64,000 bases of DNA from Typha latifolia. Taxonomy: Eukaryota > Streptophyta > Magnoliopsida > Poales > Typhaceae. The notes beneath the pieces were generated by a model. That model was not told the DNA's origin. It did no database searches and worked only from the letters and a program-made list of their open reading frames with translations. The stretch lies in NCBI GenBank assembly GCA_019914945.1, contig CM034103.1, forward strand, positions 13,978,785 through 14,042,784. Reading direction: 5' to 3'. A program made the translations under genes and the position numbers. Shown here in pieces: positions 50,201 through 60,799 of this stretch. Each line of letters opens with the position of its first letter. Position 1 is the first letter of the stretch.

Positions 50201-52888
50201 TTGCTTATTCTTGTGGTCTGACATACTTTCACCAATGATCACAACCCCATCAGGATCATCATCTCCATCTATCTCAATAACTTCATGTGGAACAACCTTC
50301 CAAGACAAAATGATAAAAGATTCAGACATTACCATTTGATTTTAATTTAGAAGATCATGTATCAATTCATGAATAAAAAGGAGAGCTGCAGATAGTGAAA
50401 GAAAAAGAGTGCCAGAATTAAACAAAAAATGAATTATGACATTTTAGGGGTTAGATTTACCAAAGATCAAAGACAAAACATGGCACTCCTTATATAATTT
50501 AATTTGTTTACTGTCTCACTGTTTATAAAATCATGGATTCATGCTGAATCAACAGATTATGGCTAATAGGTAGTAAATGACTAGAATTGCAGAGGCTTCT
50601 CCTATACATAGCTTATCAGACTAAATCTGGTCAAGCCACAATTGTAAATTTTCCTGTTCAAAATACTTAAAAACACTTCAGGTAGAATACTCACAGGAAA
50701 ATGATCTTGATGAGTTTAAAATAGGTTGCATCTAGGTTCTTGAAATTATTTAATGCTTCAGAAAGGAAAGGATGAGAAGCAAGATCCATTTACTAAATCT
50801 AACCTTCCCAACCCTTATAGGCCAATAAAATACAACCATTGTAGAATGCAAAAGAAAATTAACTTTATTGGAAGAGAAAGAAAAAGGTAAAGAAAAACAT
50901 TTTTGCGTCCTTAACCTAATTAAGCATAACACGCATTCATCCACCTATGGGAGAAACAATAGAAGGAAAAAAGAAAAATATGACCATATCATCTCAATCT
51001 TTTTACTTTTAATATTTTAGCTAAGCACAGCTGAAGCAAAAAATTGATTAGGGCTCAACATCCAATCAAGGGAAACAGTCTTCATGGCATAAAGTGGTCT
51101 CGATTAATATATTGAACAATGTAAACTTGGCTTCAAGCCCAAGCCAAATGTGGCCAAATCACAATAAAGCAAATTAAATCAAGATGAATTGCTTTCATTA
51201 CACAAAGACCAATTGGCACCAAAGAATCTACTCTGTCGGCAAAGTCTTGGACAATGCAAGTGCATCACAGACAAACTCTCGAATATATCCTTCATTCACA
51301 CAATGAAAATATAAACAGGAATATCATAACTGCCACCTTTCAAGTCAAAAGATAACAATATTACTTTGTGCAAATGGAATTAACTAAATGATGGAAAATG
51401 AAAGAAAATGAGCAAATATACTATTGGGATAATAGAGCTTGCAATAGCATATCAGGATACATAGAATAGAATATGAACTATTCTCTACAGTGATGCAAAT
51501 ACTGACCTCATTGGCAAGTAAAAAGATTGGGTCAAAATTGACCCCAGATAGCATTTGTTTTGCATATGTTCTGACTTCGTCAGAATTACTGATTTCTATA
51601 GGCATTATATTTTCTTATTCTAATGGTAGGTCTAACAACAATGTTTTATTTTTAGGTACATCAGAATTATTAGATCCATGAATATGGCCAGCAGCCCCTG
51701 TGATGGATAAAGTGGCTGTTGGCACTAGGGCCAAAAATAAGCAGCTCTAATGTCTCAGCAATTTTTCCAATGTCACTCTTGTGAGATGTTTTTATGGCAA
51801 GAATTCCCCATATTTATAGTTTAACAGGTCGATGCTTATTTTCAAGTAGGCTTGAAAGTACAGAAGAATTTTCACCACAGCTTGATCTAATGCTCGACAG
51901 ATGATGCAAACTACAACTTAGAAAATTGTACTCGGTGGCATAACAGAAACAGTAAAACTCAAGGTTGTCTCAAATCATTTTATTGGTCCGCTGGCTCATC
52001 AAATTCTTAGATTCAACAATTATAGAACTCATTATCAAAATATCTCCCACTTTCTCTAGCAAAAGTATATGCTTTCCTCCTCACTCTGTCACCACAGCCT
52101 CTACTTCCTTTAGAAGAAGAGTTTCCCTAGGGATGGTTTCAGAATCATCTGTAGCAAGCTTCTGAGATGATTCTATAACCACTTTCTGATCGCTTATTCC
52201 TTTATTTTTGCTTGAAGAAGAGTTGCCCTGGGGAGGTTATTAGATGAAAAGAATTGCCCAAGGGATTACTACTCCAAAAAGTAAATCTGTCTGGCCTTTC
52301 CCAAGCTCAAAATTGTGTATCTTCAATCTCGTCGTGCACGAACGAGAAGTATCTCAAACCAACTAGGGCTACAGCACTAATTCAACTACAGCTTGAGAAT
52401 TAAAAAAATGATAAATAGAACAGATCAATGATCAACTTCTCATATATTGGTTTTCTTTCGTAATTATCAAACCAAATACCAAAATCCAGTCAGATGTAAC
52501 CAAGAAACCAAATTAAAATCCCAGGACCAAGAGAATCCGATCTTATTCAATCATAAAAGAAGTTCGCATGCGATCTTCCATCAAACCAACAACTGGCAAA
52601 TAATTCAACAAAAAGATCAATAGAACGCAAGATCACAACTTTCATATCACCTGACTTCGCTTCCGTTTCTGCTGGCTCGAACTCCACGCCGACGAAGACG
52701 CTGAAATCTCTATGACATCCGGATCCTGGTACGATGAGCTCCCAGCAAAAAGGTGAAGCCTACAATTGAGGAAAGTGGAACGCCATGAGAACTACCAAAC
52801 ACCGATCGGAGACGAACGGAAACGAAACCAATATCCCTCGCTTCGAAGTGTATCCGGAGGCGTACTTCGCTGCCGGCGAAGGCTCCAT
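47232..52888 (-). CDS. PFU-type ubiquitin-conjugating enzyme E2 (UBC25/UBC26-like)
   Basis: Exons: 52866-52888, 52651-52759, 50162-50296, 49607-50044, 49457-49520, 48108-48247, 47713-48024, 47232-47522; total 504 codons, 503 aa. The 23-nt first exon (start MEPSPAAK) and its 106-nt intron are inferred from frame and splice sites. The N-terminal half has a KRKR basic motif (likely nuclear localisation), then [17 protein letters not shown], and a Tyr/Asp/Glu-rich acidic stretch, all expected of this group. The C-terminal UBC domain runs from [17 protein letters not shown] through [21 protein letters not shown] to the catalytic Cys (about residue 325) in [13 protein letters not shown], followed by YFNEPGY. 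It would transfer ubiquitin, possibly acting as a hybrid E2/E3 like the animal UBE2O/BIRC6 relatives; substrates are unknown. It lies just downstream of PHO2, on the same strand. Confidence 0.88.
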
Positions 52889-54089
52889 CGTGCCGGTCAA
52901 TGCCGGCGGGGGACGCGGGAATCGAGACGATCGGATCTGATTCTATCAGACCGGACCGGCGGCGGCGGCGGCCGCTATAGTTTCGGATGGATTCCAGCGA
53001 GGGGCGGCGGAGAATTGAGGGACGAAATGGGGATTGGAGAAGCGGAAGAGACGAGTCGGAAACAGAGTAAAAGACGGGACTTTGGGGATTCCGGTTTTTT
53101 AAAAAAGGTCTGCTTTTGTATTATCACCCCTACTTTTTATTTGTATTACAGCTTGACATTTGGGTTAGTGCGTTGACTCCTCTTCAATAAATATTTGAAA
53201 AAAAAAAACAACGTATTCTGATACGATAAAGAAAATAACCGATTAAAAAAATACAAAAATACAAAAAATACAAAAACCAGAAAAAACTAAAAAAAATAAA
53301 ATACATAAAACACTAAAACACTAAAAAAATAAAAACAAAAAATAACCAATTTTATTTTTATTTATTTTAAATATTAATATAATGGAGATTGCTTGGGTTG
53401 CCAACTTAGACAATTATTGAATAATACTTTGGGTGGAAGTATCAAAGCAAATAGTATAAGATATCATTTAGCATATAGCAATATATCTTATCTTTCTTAT
53501 ATAGTATATCTCTTTCCCTTTTAACGATAATTTCATGTTGTAATTGCCGGTCCACGTGCATTTGAATATCTGAAACACGTGGCATATAGAAAGAATTTGT
53601 TATACCAAATTCAGATGGTAGTTTTCCTTTTGTATCCTCGTAGATTCTCAGGAATACAAGTATTCTTACCAGATCTTAATGGAAGGAAGGATCTGAAATT
53701 CCGATCCACCTACGGAATTTAAATTGGATTTATCAGTCAAAAGAGTATCTAACCTAATGTGACTAACATCATCACGTAATGATTAAAGAGAGAGAAGCTA
53801 CAATAATTCAATAATAGATTACTATTTTACATAGACAAACATAATTCTTATTTCACTGGGAGACTATTTTACATAGACATACATAATTCTTATCTCACTG
53901 GAAGATACAAAATAGACTTCGATATGCAAGCTAATCAACACAGCTGCTCCTAGTTTAGAGCTACTTCAACAAATGCATGTTATGTTCTTCACTCCGTGAG
54001 CCCGTGCACACACACACATGGCATCTTATTGGAAACAAGTAGTTTATATGTATATATGAACACTAGTTCGATGATGTGTTATTGCAAAC
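52889..54089. other. Spacer between PHO2 3' end and the PFU-type E2 5' end
   Basis: The left part (to about 53100) is GC-rich, presumably the promoter and 5' UTR of the E2 gene. From 53200 to 53345 it is A-rich low-complexity DNA. The right part should include the PHO2 3' UTR. A 42-bp tandem repeat at 53821-53904 is listed separately. Confidence 0.5.
53821..53904. repeat. 42-bp tandem duplication downstream of PHO2
   Basis: Two units (53821-53862, 53863-53904) differ at a few positions only; both read actattttacatagaca then acataattcttat and cactgg. Recent, and probably within or near the PHO2 3' UTR. Confidence 0.9.
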
Positions 54090-57000
54090 CTAGAGTAGAT
54101 AGTTAGCAGGATGTGTCGTCGCTTCATTAACTTGGTGGAGAAACTGGCTGCAATCAATCCCCATCTCGGTAAAGGCCGAGATGAGGTTTGGCAAAAGCTT
54201 TGCTAGCATGATCTTGAAGCCAGTGGAGCAGCTCTTCTGACCTTCATCCTTCACCTTTCCACAGTCATAAGCTTGCCCAACCTGAGTGCCATCTAAATAA
54301 GCCTTGCAGGCAAGAAGGATATGTGACGACCGACAAGTAAAATGCTCGTGGACAAGCTTCTCAAAATGCTGGATTTTTGTAAATAGATACATCAGATAAG
54401 AAGTAGGATATAACCCAAGGACAAGAGAAGCACATAAGCAATGTCTGAGATGCAAATGTACCTTAGGTGGCTTATGCAAGAGGTATAGCATAGACTTGCA
54501 AGACAACAGAAATGCGTTCTCATTGTAAGTGACGGAATTCTTCTCTCCCTCAGCTCTTCCCAACTGTTTGTCATAGCCCGCCTCATTGAAATACGGTTTC
54601 TCATTGAGAACAAGCGCCTGAAGTGATAACAATACTTGAAGAATAGTGGAGCTTTCAGGATTCCATACTTCAGTACCAGTGCCTGTCCATGTCTTCAGAA
54701 GACTAAGGCAAACTTTTCCTGACTCATATAAGTTTGGGTTCAACTGAAGCCCACCAGAGTTGTAGTGAACCAACTGCACATTGCGGATCATTTCATTTTC
54801 TACTTATGATAATAAAAGAACAAGCACTGGCAGTGACACAAATTTTGCTAGTCGGTACTAATGCCAATAAAGAACTGGGACAGGTAGATTATCTTTTGTA
54901 GTTTACCAGATAAACTGGAATAGCCCATCTGAACTAGACTCTGAAATACAATATTCATCTAAATCTATCTCTAAGGTGACATGCGTCCTGTATCCATGAG
55001 CTATTTTTGGAGCTTAGAGGAGAGGAAGTGTTTTTATAATATCATTTAGCAATGCTTTATTAGTCAAGAATAAAAATACTAGCCTAAATTAATTCCTTGA
55101 ATCTTTTATTGGGTAACAAAGAAAAGTCAATGATTTAAGCATTTCTATAGCTAAAATTTGGAGCAGAAATTCAAGGTTTAACCTAACTCAAACTAAAAAA
55201 GGATTGAAAAAGAGGGAAGAAACTTACAGGTGGTTCATGAGGATAATCAGGAGGAAAAAGTATATCAAAGAAAAATAAACCATCATGGTATGGAGTTCCG
55301 GCTGCTCCAACGATGCATGCCCTCAAGAGATCCATCCTTTCCTCATAAACTCTAACAAAAATACTCTCTGTCAAAATTACCAAAGGTACATTAAATTAAC
55401 AAGAGAGTATTAGCAAGCCTTTACTAATTTAAATAAGTAGCAAGCATTTACAAGCATGTCTGCATACAAAGGCTTATGTACTTCTGCAAATTACAAATTT
55501 ATGAGACATCAGAAAACTGGAAAAATTAATAACTTACTCTATATTATCCTTTCTTATGTAGAATGTTCTTCATATCAATGCAAAATATATATCAACTAAA
55601 GAAAATTAGTTTAAAGAAAAAGAACGAAAAAATACTCTGAAAAATCTTTTCAATGACAAAATTTAAACCCATGGTTGCTCATGAAAAGAGTTCAAAAATC
55701 TTATATCAATAGTTTTCCACTTTTCCCTGTTTCTAGATTGAGAAAGACGCCAAACTGCCATCCACATAAACAATAAATGGAGAAAATAATAAAAATGTAT
55801 TTGCACAGTAACAAAATAATGTAAGAGATGAGATGAAAAACTAACCCGGTAGATCTTTCTCTAAGATACTCCATTCTTGCTGTATTTTCTTCAACCAACT
55901 TCTTTTTACCTGAGGTGAAGAGGGTAAGGATACAAATGCAAATCTAGCACACTAGTAGAGAAATGTAAAACTGATGTTAAAAATGTTCTACCTGAGATAT
56001 TGTTGACCTATTATCCCAATCATTTACGAAGTGGTGATCAGAGTACTCATCAACAGTGTCAAATTGCTTAAACTTCATTGTTTTATCATTCTCTGTTGAT
56101 GAAGTTGGTTCTTCACTCTGTTCAGTTTGTTCTTTTTGCTGCTCCAAGCATTCTGGTTCCAAGTTTTCTACATCCAAATGCATTTCTTCTGCTTTGAGAA
56201 TCTGGAATTCAGAATCTCCCCTAGCCTGAAAAAGAGCCAAGACAATTCTTAAATTTAAAATTTGAACTAGTACTCTAAAGTTCAAGAAGAATCAAGATAA
56301 TGAACCTACTAAGCCAGAAAGTGAAGCCATATCAAGGGCACCAAATAGACTTGCAGCTACATATGTCAGGAACTGCAAAGCTCCCTTTGAGAACAAGGAT
56401 GTAGTAGCTTTCCACACATCTCTTGCAGAATCTTCACATGAATCATCTACAACCTTTTGAAAACAATTGAACTCTTAATCCATGCAGTGAGCGAAGACAG
56501 AAAATATTGCAGTAAATAATGGATGTGCCACAAAGGAATTGTTAGGAAGAGCGATGCTGACCTCAGTGTTCTTATGGCCTAGCTGTTCCTCCTGATCGGC
56601 CATATCTATAGCTGCATTTGCCGGAATAGTTTCCTCATTAGCCAATGGTATTGAAGCAGTATCGAGAAGCCTATCTAACCCAAATATTTCAGAAGGCGAA
56701 ACCTGAGGTAATTGAAAATGAAATAAAATATCTCATTGGTATAACATTATATGTAGGAGGAAAAAAGAAGAAAAGAAAAGGCATAATTATCAAGAAAGAT
56801 GCAGCCATTGCATGATTGTCATGAAGAAAGGCTGTGTTCTTTTTGTTTTTAATGAATGGTCCTCAGGAGTGCTGACCTGCACTATGAGAATAAAAGGCAA
56901 AGTGTGCAAAATTAAGTACAACATAAAAATTATCTTAAAGTATAATGCCCCAAGTTACTTGAAGCTAATATATCTAAACGTGAATGCTAAGGATGAGTCT

Positions 57001-58530
57001 TTGATGCAGCGATTTAATTTAAACAAGTTAACATTGGGCATGGATCCATACCGTAGTTATTAGACCATTGCCCCATCTTATTTCTACACCTTCATTCTTG
57101 TAACCAATGACATTTCCAATGTATGATAAATAATCAGAAAATGCCTCATCACAACTCTCATTGGTGTTGGTTTTATGAACAGCATCTTTTACTAGATGTG
57201 AATTGCTTGTGTCAAGAAGCATATCATGCTGTTCTCTTTTTCCAGTAAAATTTGCAACAGGAAACTTTTCGTCCATATTCTCGATACTGGAAACAAATCG
57301 TAGCACAACATCACCAATACAAAAGGAGAAATCTGGATGTTCAATCAGCTCATAAGCACTCACAGTCTCTTCAATAGATTCTCCAACAAATCTAGCAGTC
57401 TGTTTGAAATCGGGAACAATCCATTTGACCTTCACAGTGCGTTCAAGTGCATCCACTTTTTTCACAACTCCGAGCCGCTGACAATTTTGAAAGCACATAT
57501 CATCTGAGATGACTTTCTCTAATACAAACTGTTCTGGCCAAAAATCATGGTCACTGAGATTGTTCACCGGAAACAAGGTATGTGGATCTATGCCAACTGA
57601 CAGAGTGCCATTCTGCCAAAGGACATCAACCATGCTCTTTGTCCTTGCAATCACATATGTTTGCCTACAGCCTTTGCCATACATTCCTAATCCCTTTTCC
57701 ATTTTGGTGCAGTTCTTAGGGGCAGTGTTCAGAGTGGCTGAGTTAGTAGAGTCTATATGGAAGTAATCAACTGGAACAGTGCACCAATCACCGAGTTGCC
57801 AATTAGCATATGAAAAACATGATAAGAGGGTTAGGTTCTTTGGTTCTTGAAAATGAGAAGGTGATGATGAGCAAATGCGCTGCCCACTTGCGACAGAACT
57901 AATCCAATTAATATGCACCAAACCTATTTCCACATGCTGAACAGTACCTTCATCTCGCCTTGCCTTCCATGAGCCACACAACCATCTCATAGATTTGAAT
58001 ATGGTTGGAACATTAATCCGTACATGCTGACCTGGAAAGTAAAAGTATGGTGAATCTTCTAAAAGGCGTGAAGGAACGGGTTGTAAAGCTTCAGTATCTT
58101 TTATCAATATTTCGCACTTTGCTCCGTCACCGAATACAACAGTAACCACATCAAATACCCTCTCCACTCTCCCAACCCATGGCCCCTTGACTACATAATC
58201 CCCACACATGAAGGTTCTTACTCTATGAAGCTTTTTGCTATTAACATCTTTTATCAAATCACCAGAGCTCGTCTCCAAATCGACAATCATATCAACATCC
58301 ACAACCCGGCCCAACTGCCCCGAGGGATCAGTAATTGAGCAGACAAAGTCCCCATGCACAAAACCTCTTTCAAATGCAAGAAAATCATCAATCTTGCCTA
58401 TGCTATCATCCAGACTTGATAAAATGCTCTGAGCATGTCCACCATATACAGATTCACTATTATCTTGGTACTCACTGTCACTGCTTTCAGCATCACTCTC
58501 AGTATCAGAGTCAATAACAAGTACATCCAT
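54090..58530 (-). CDS. PHO2: Phosphate-homeostasis ubiquitin-conjugating enzyme PHO2 (UBC24)
   Basis: Coding exons: 57052-58530, 56562-56702, 56310-56453, 55992-56225, 55846-55909, 55228-55367, 54462-54773, 54090-54368; 931 codons, 930 aa (Arabidopsis about 907). Exon 1 alone codes 493 residues of the PHO2-type N-terminal region (MDVLVIDSDTESDAESSDSE, then SH3-like repeats such as GDYVVKGPWVGRVERV and LGDWCTVP). A low-complexity Glu/Gln stretch leads to the UBC domain: [38 protein letters not shown], and the catalytic Cys (about 756) in [15 protein letters not shown]2 marks PHO1 and phosphate transporters for destruction, keeping shoot phosphate in check. It is shut off by miR399 under low phosphate, consistent with the leader described below. 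The acceptor at 58542 shows that the ATG exon is preceded by a spliced leader. No break found. Confidence 0.95.
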
Positions 58531-59271
58531 TATTACAAACCCTGCAATATATTATTTTGCCCAAACTCAGCATCAACAATAATTTTATTATAAATAAGGC
58601 AATCATCACCAAATAGAGGTTTTTGTATTAAATTTCTTAAAAAAGACAAGTTAGTCAACATGTGTTGTGACAAATTTAAAATAATCTTTATAAACTCAGA
58701 CAACCACAAAGAAATTAAAACAATTTTCCACAAGAATAATATGCAACTAAGATAAACATACAAATTCCAAGGTATTTCTAATTATTAGCAACAAATTAAT
58801 TACAATTAATGATAAAAGTTAACTAAAGAGGGAAAGAGGATGCTTCATCTTACCTCTTATCACCTGCTTGCCAAATGAGATATGTAATGGAGATCACTTG
58901 CTAGCCTCTCACACAAAACCCAAACAAGTATATCTTTAAAATGACTTTCTCACAAGTGTGGAAATGGAACTTGGATGACCATGTCAACAATACAAAGCGA
59001 ACTTCAATACCACAAATATTGTGCAATCAATAAGTTCGTTTTTCTGATGGCAAAGATAAATATAACCAGACGAAAGCTGCAGGATCTTCACCTGCACCTG
59101 ATAGTAGTGCCAGAGCAGACTAGCCAAATACAGGAATCTTAGATAGCAAAGTGTGAAAAGGATTTGCAAGAGATCAAACTATAAGTAAGTAATGCCAAAG
59201 GAGATTTGCCCAATACAGGAAATATTAGATACCAAGTGACAAATGAAATTTGCACAAGATATCAAATCTAA

Positions 59272-59512
59272 TGCCAAAGGAGATTTGCCCTGGAGAGCAA
59301 ACTATAACTAACTATTGCCAAAGGAGATTTGCCCTGGAGAGCAAACTATAACTAACTATTGCCAAAGGAGATTTGCCCAGGAGAGCAAACTGTAACTAAC
59401 TATTGCCAAAGGAGATTTGCCCAGGAGAGCAAACTGTAACTAACTGATGCCAAAGGAGATTTGCCCAGGAGAGCAAACTGTAAGTAACTATTGCCAAAGG
59501 AGATTTGCCCAA
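59272..59512 (-). repeat. 44-bp tandem array of miR399-site units
   Basis: Six site copies spaced exactly 44 bp apart (59272, 59316, 59360, 59404, 59448, 59492). Between sites a similar spacer occurs (gagagcaaactataactaac, with small changes such as actgtaac). Both site and spacer are repeated, so it grew by tandem duplication. Confidence 0.95.
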
Positions 59513-59530
59513 CAAGTACAATTTAGGCAT
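59396..59530 (-). other. 44-codon upstream ORF inside the 44-bp array
   Basis: ATG at 59530, stop at 59396. It runs through three miR399 site copies, each in a different frame because 44 is not a multiple of 3 (peptide pieces GKSPLA, WANLLW, GQISFG). Translation not shown. Confidence 0.35.
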
Positions 59531-59627
59531 TCTTGCCAAAAGATATTTGCTCCAAAAGAAAGTCCATCGCAATTTTCTTTGCTGCCAAAGGAGATTTGCC
59601 CAGAAAGAGAAAAATCTAGAAGCTTCT

Positions 59628-59825
59628 TTACTGCCAAAGGAGATTGAGATTGGCACAACCAAGCAGAATATACCACATATAAAGACTGACAGAAGGATAT
59701 GTTCCAAACTCTTGTCTGCTTGCAACGGACAGCTTCTGCTCCAAAAGGTCTAGCTCAGCATCCCCAGAGATTTGCCCAAAAAGGAAGTTCTTGCCAAAGG
59801 AGATTTGCCCAATAAAAGATATCAT
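59628..59825 (-). other. 65-codon upstream ORF overlapping miR399 sites in the PHO2 leader
   Basis: An ATG at 59825 opens a 65-aa reading frame. It reads through the site at 59792, which in this frame encodes GQISFG, and stops at 59628. Whether it is translated is unknown; it may be just a by-product of the site sequence. Confidence 0.4.
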
Positions 59826-60467
59826 CCATAAAGTTGCTTCATATACCAAAAGACAGCCACAATAATCGACTTAAGCCACCCCACAGTCTGCAAGGAGAGA
59901 GTAACCACCACCAACCAGTCACCAGACACTTTGCGGACAATCTTCAAAGAGATATTTATGCATGATGGATAGTTGAGATAACCTTTCCTTCAAAGTTAGC
60001 AGAATAGACTGTCGCAATCTGCACACCAATTTCACTAAATCATTTATTAAAACTGCACACATGATTTACCAAAAAAATAACTTTATCCACAAAAGGATTA
60101 CATAAACAACACTAGGAAGAAACACTTAGATATCTTTAAAGCAATAGGAAACATAACTTTTTCGAAGGAACCTTAATCATCTGAAAGAAGAACAAATATA
60201 GTACTTGAGATAACGGAAGAACCAGCCTTTAATCCTAAACTTGCTTTCTTTTCCATTGAAACAGATAGTCTACAGAGAACAGAGAACTAACTAATCTTGC
60301 TTGTCGCGACAAGAAAAGAACAACATATATAGGCAACTAGGACTAATCAGATAAAGTTCAAATTTTTCGCACGGAACTGCTACTAATATTAAAGTCACAG
60401 AGAGAAAAAAAGAAGCCAATTTAAAACCAAAATACCAAGCACGAATAGAGAAAAAAAAAATCAATAC

Positions 60468-60790
60468 CCACCACTTCTCCGACACGAGCCCGAGAGCTAG
60501 ACATCAAAGTCTGGAGCCATACCAAGAGAACCCAAGTGGCCAAAAGAACCGAAGACATGCTTTCATATATCTCCTTCAGACAGAGAAGGGGGCAAGGGCT
60601 CTTAGGGACGAGATCCAATCCCTCCCCAGAACCGACCCATCACTCCATCTCCCAAATCCATAACCATGGCAAGGTGATTCGAACTATAGAAACCCAAAAC
60701 GGAACTTCTAAATTCCAATCCCTTCTCCTATCTTTGCTTCTCACTCTTCATTCCTCTCTCTTTCTCCTCCCCACCTCACTACGAGCATTT
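60468..60790 (-). promoter_or_regulatory. Likely first 5' UTR exon and start region of PHO2
   Basis: A donor (GTATTG) at 60467 follows a CT-rich, less AT-rich stretch on the minus strand. This would be leader exon 1, joined to the 60018 acceptor by an intron of about 450 nt. The true start site cannot be read; the 60790 limit is a guess from base composition. Confidence 0.5.
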
Positions 60791-60799
60791 CAAACGGTG

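Larger units (their letters stand above)
59193..59812 (-). promoter_or_regulatory. Nine near-perfect miR399 target sites in the PHO2 leader
   Basis: On the plus strand the core tgccaaaggagatttgccc occurs at 59193, 59272, 59316, 59360, 59404, 59448, 59492, 59583 and 59792, so the transcript (minus strand) carries its complement, the miR399 target. Two copies (59272, 59316) continue with tg, which makes them fully complementary to an Arabidopsis miR399 isoform as I recall it; the others differ only at the last two bases. Degenerate or truncated copies are at about 59108, 59148, 59237, 59534, 59632 and 59767. Arabidopsis PHO2 has five sites. The cluster sits in one 5' UTR exon. Repression of PHO2 by miR399 is established in other plants; here it is inferred. 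Confidence 0.95.
58854..60018 (-). promoter_or_regulatory. PHO2 5' UTR exon carrying the miR399 sites
   Basis: Inferred from a GTAAGA donor at 58853 (312-nt intron to 58542) and an acceptor (gtgtgcag) at 60019. It lies immediately 5' of the coding exon, as in other plants, where the miR399 sites sit in the second exon. Length about 1.17 kb. Confidence 0.75.

Noticed and set aside
52761..52830. 44-nt intron with donor at about 52804 in the PFU-type E2
   Set aside because: Frame would work, but 44 nt is shorter than plant introns normally allow; the 106-nt intron fits better.
52766..53176. Plus-strand 136-residue ORF at the E2 gene start
   Set aside because: Arg/Gly-rich text from the GC-rich 5' region read on the wrong strand; no family similarity.
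53821..54020. CA repeat near 54007 as a microsatellite of interest
   Set aside because: Only about six CA units; ordinary low-complexity DNA. The 42-bp tandem nearby is reported instead.
59193..59812. CRISPR-like array of regular repeats
   Set aside because: Spacers are repeats too and the repeat is the miR399 complement in a plant PHO2 leader; it is a tandem duplication, not a CRISPR.
59396..59849. Protein-coding gene from the long open frames across the miR399 array
   Set aside because: Frames arise from repeating the site, begin mostly at non-ATG codons and fall in the 5' UTR exon; kept only as possible uORFs.
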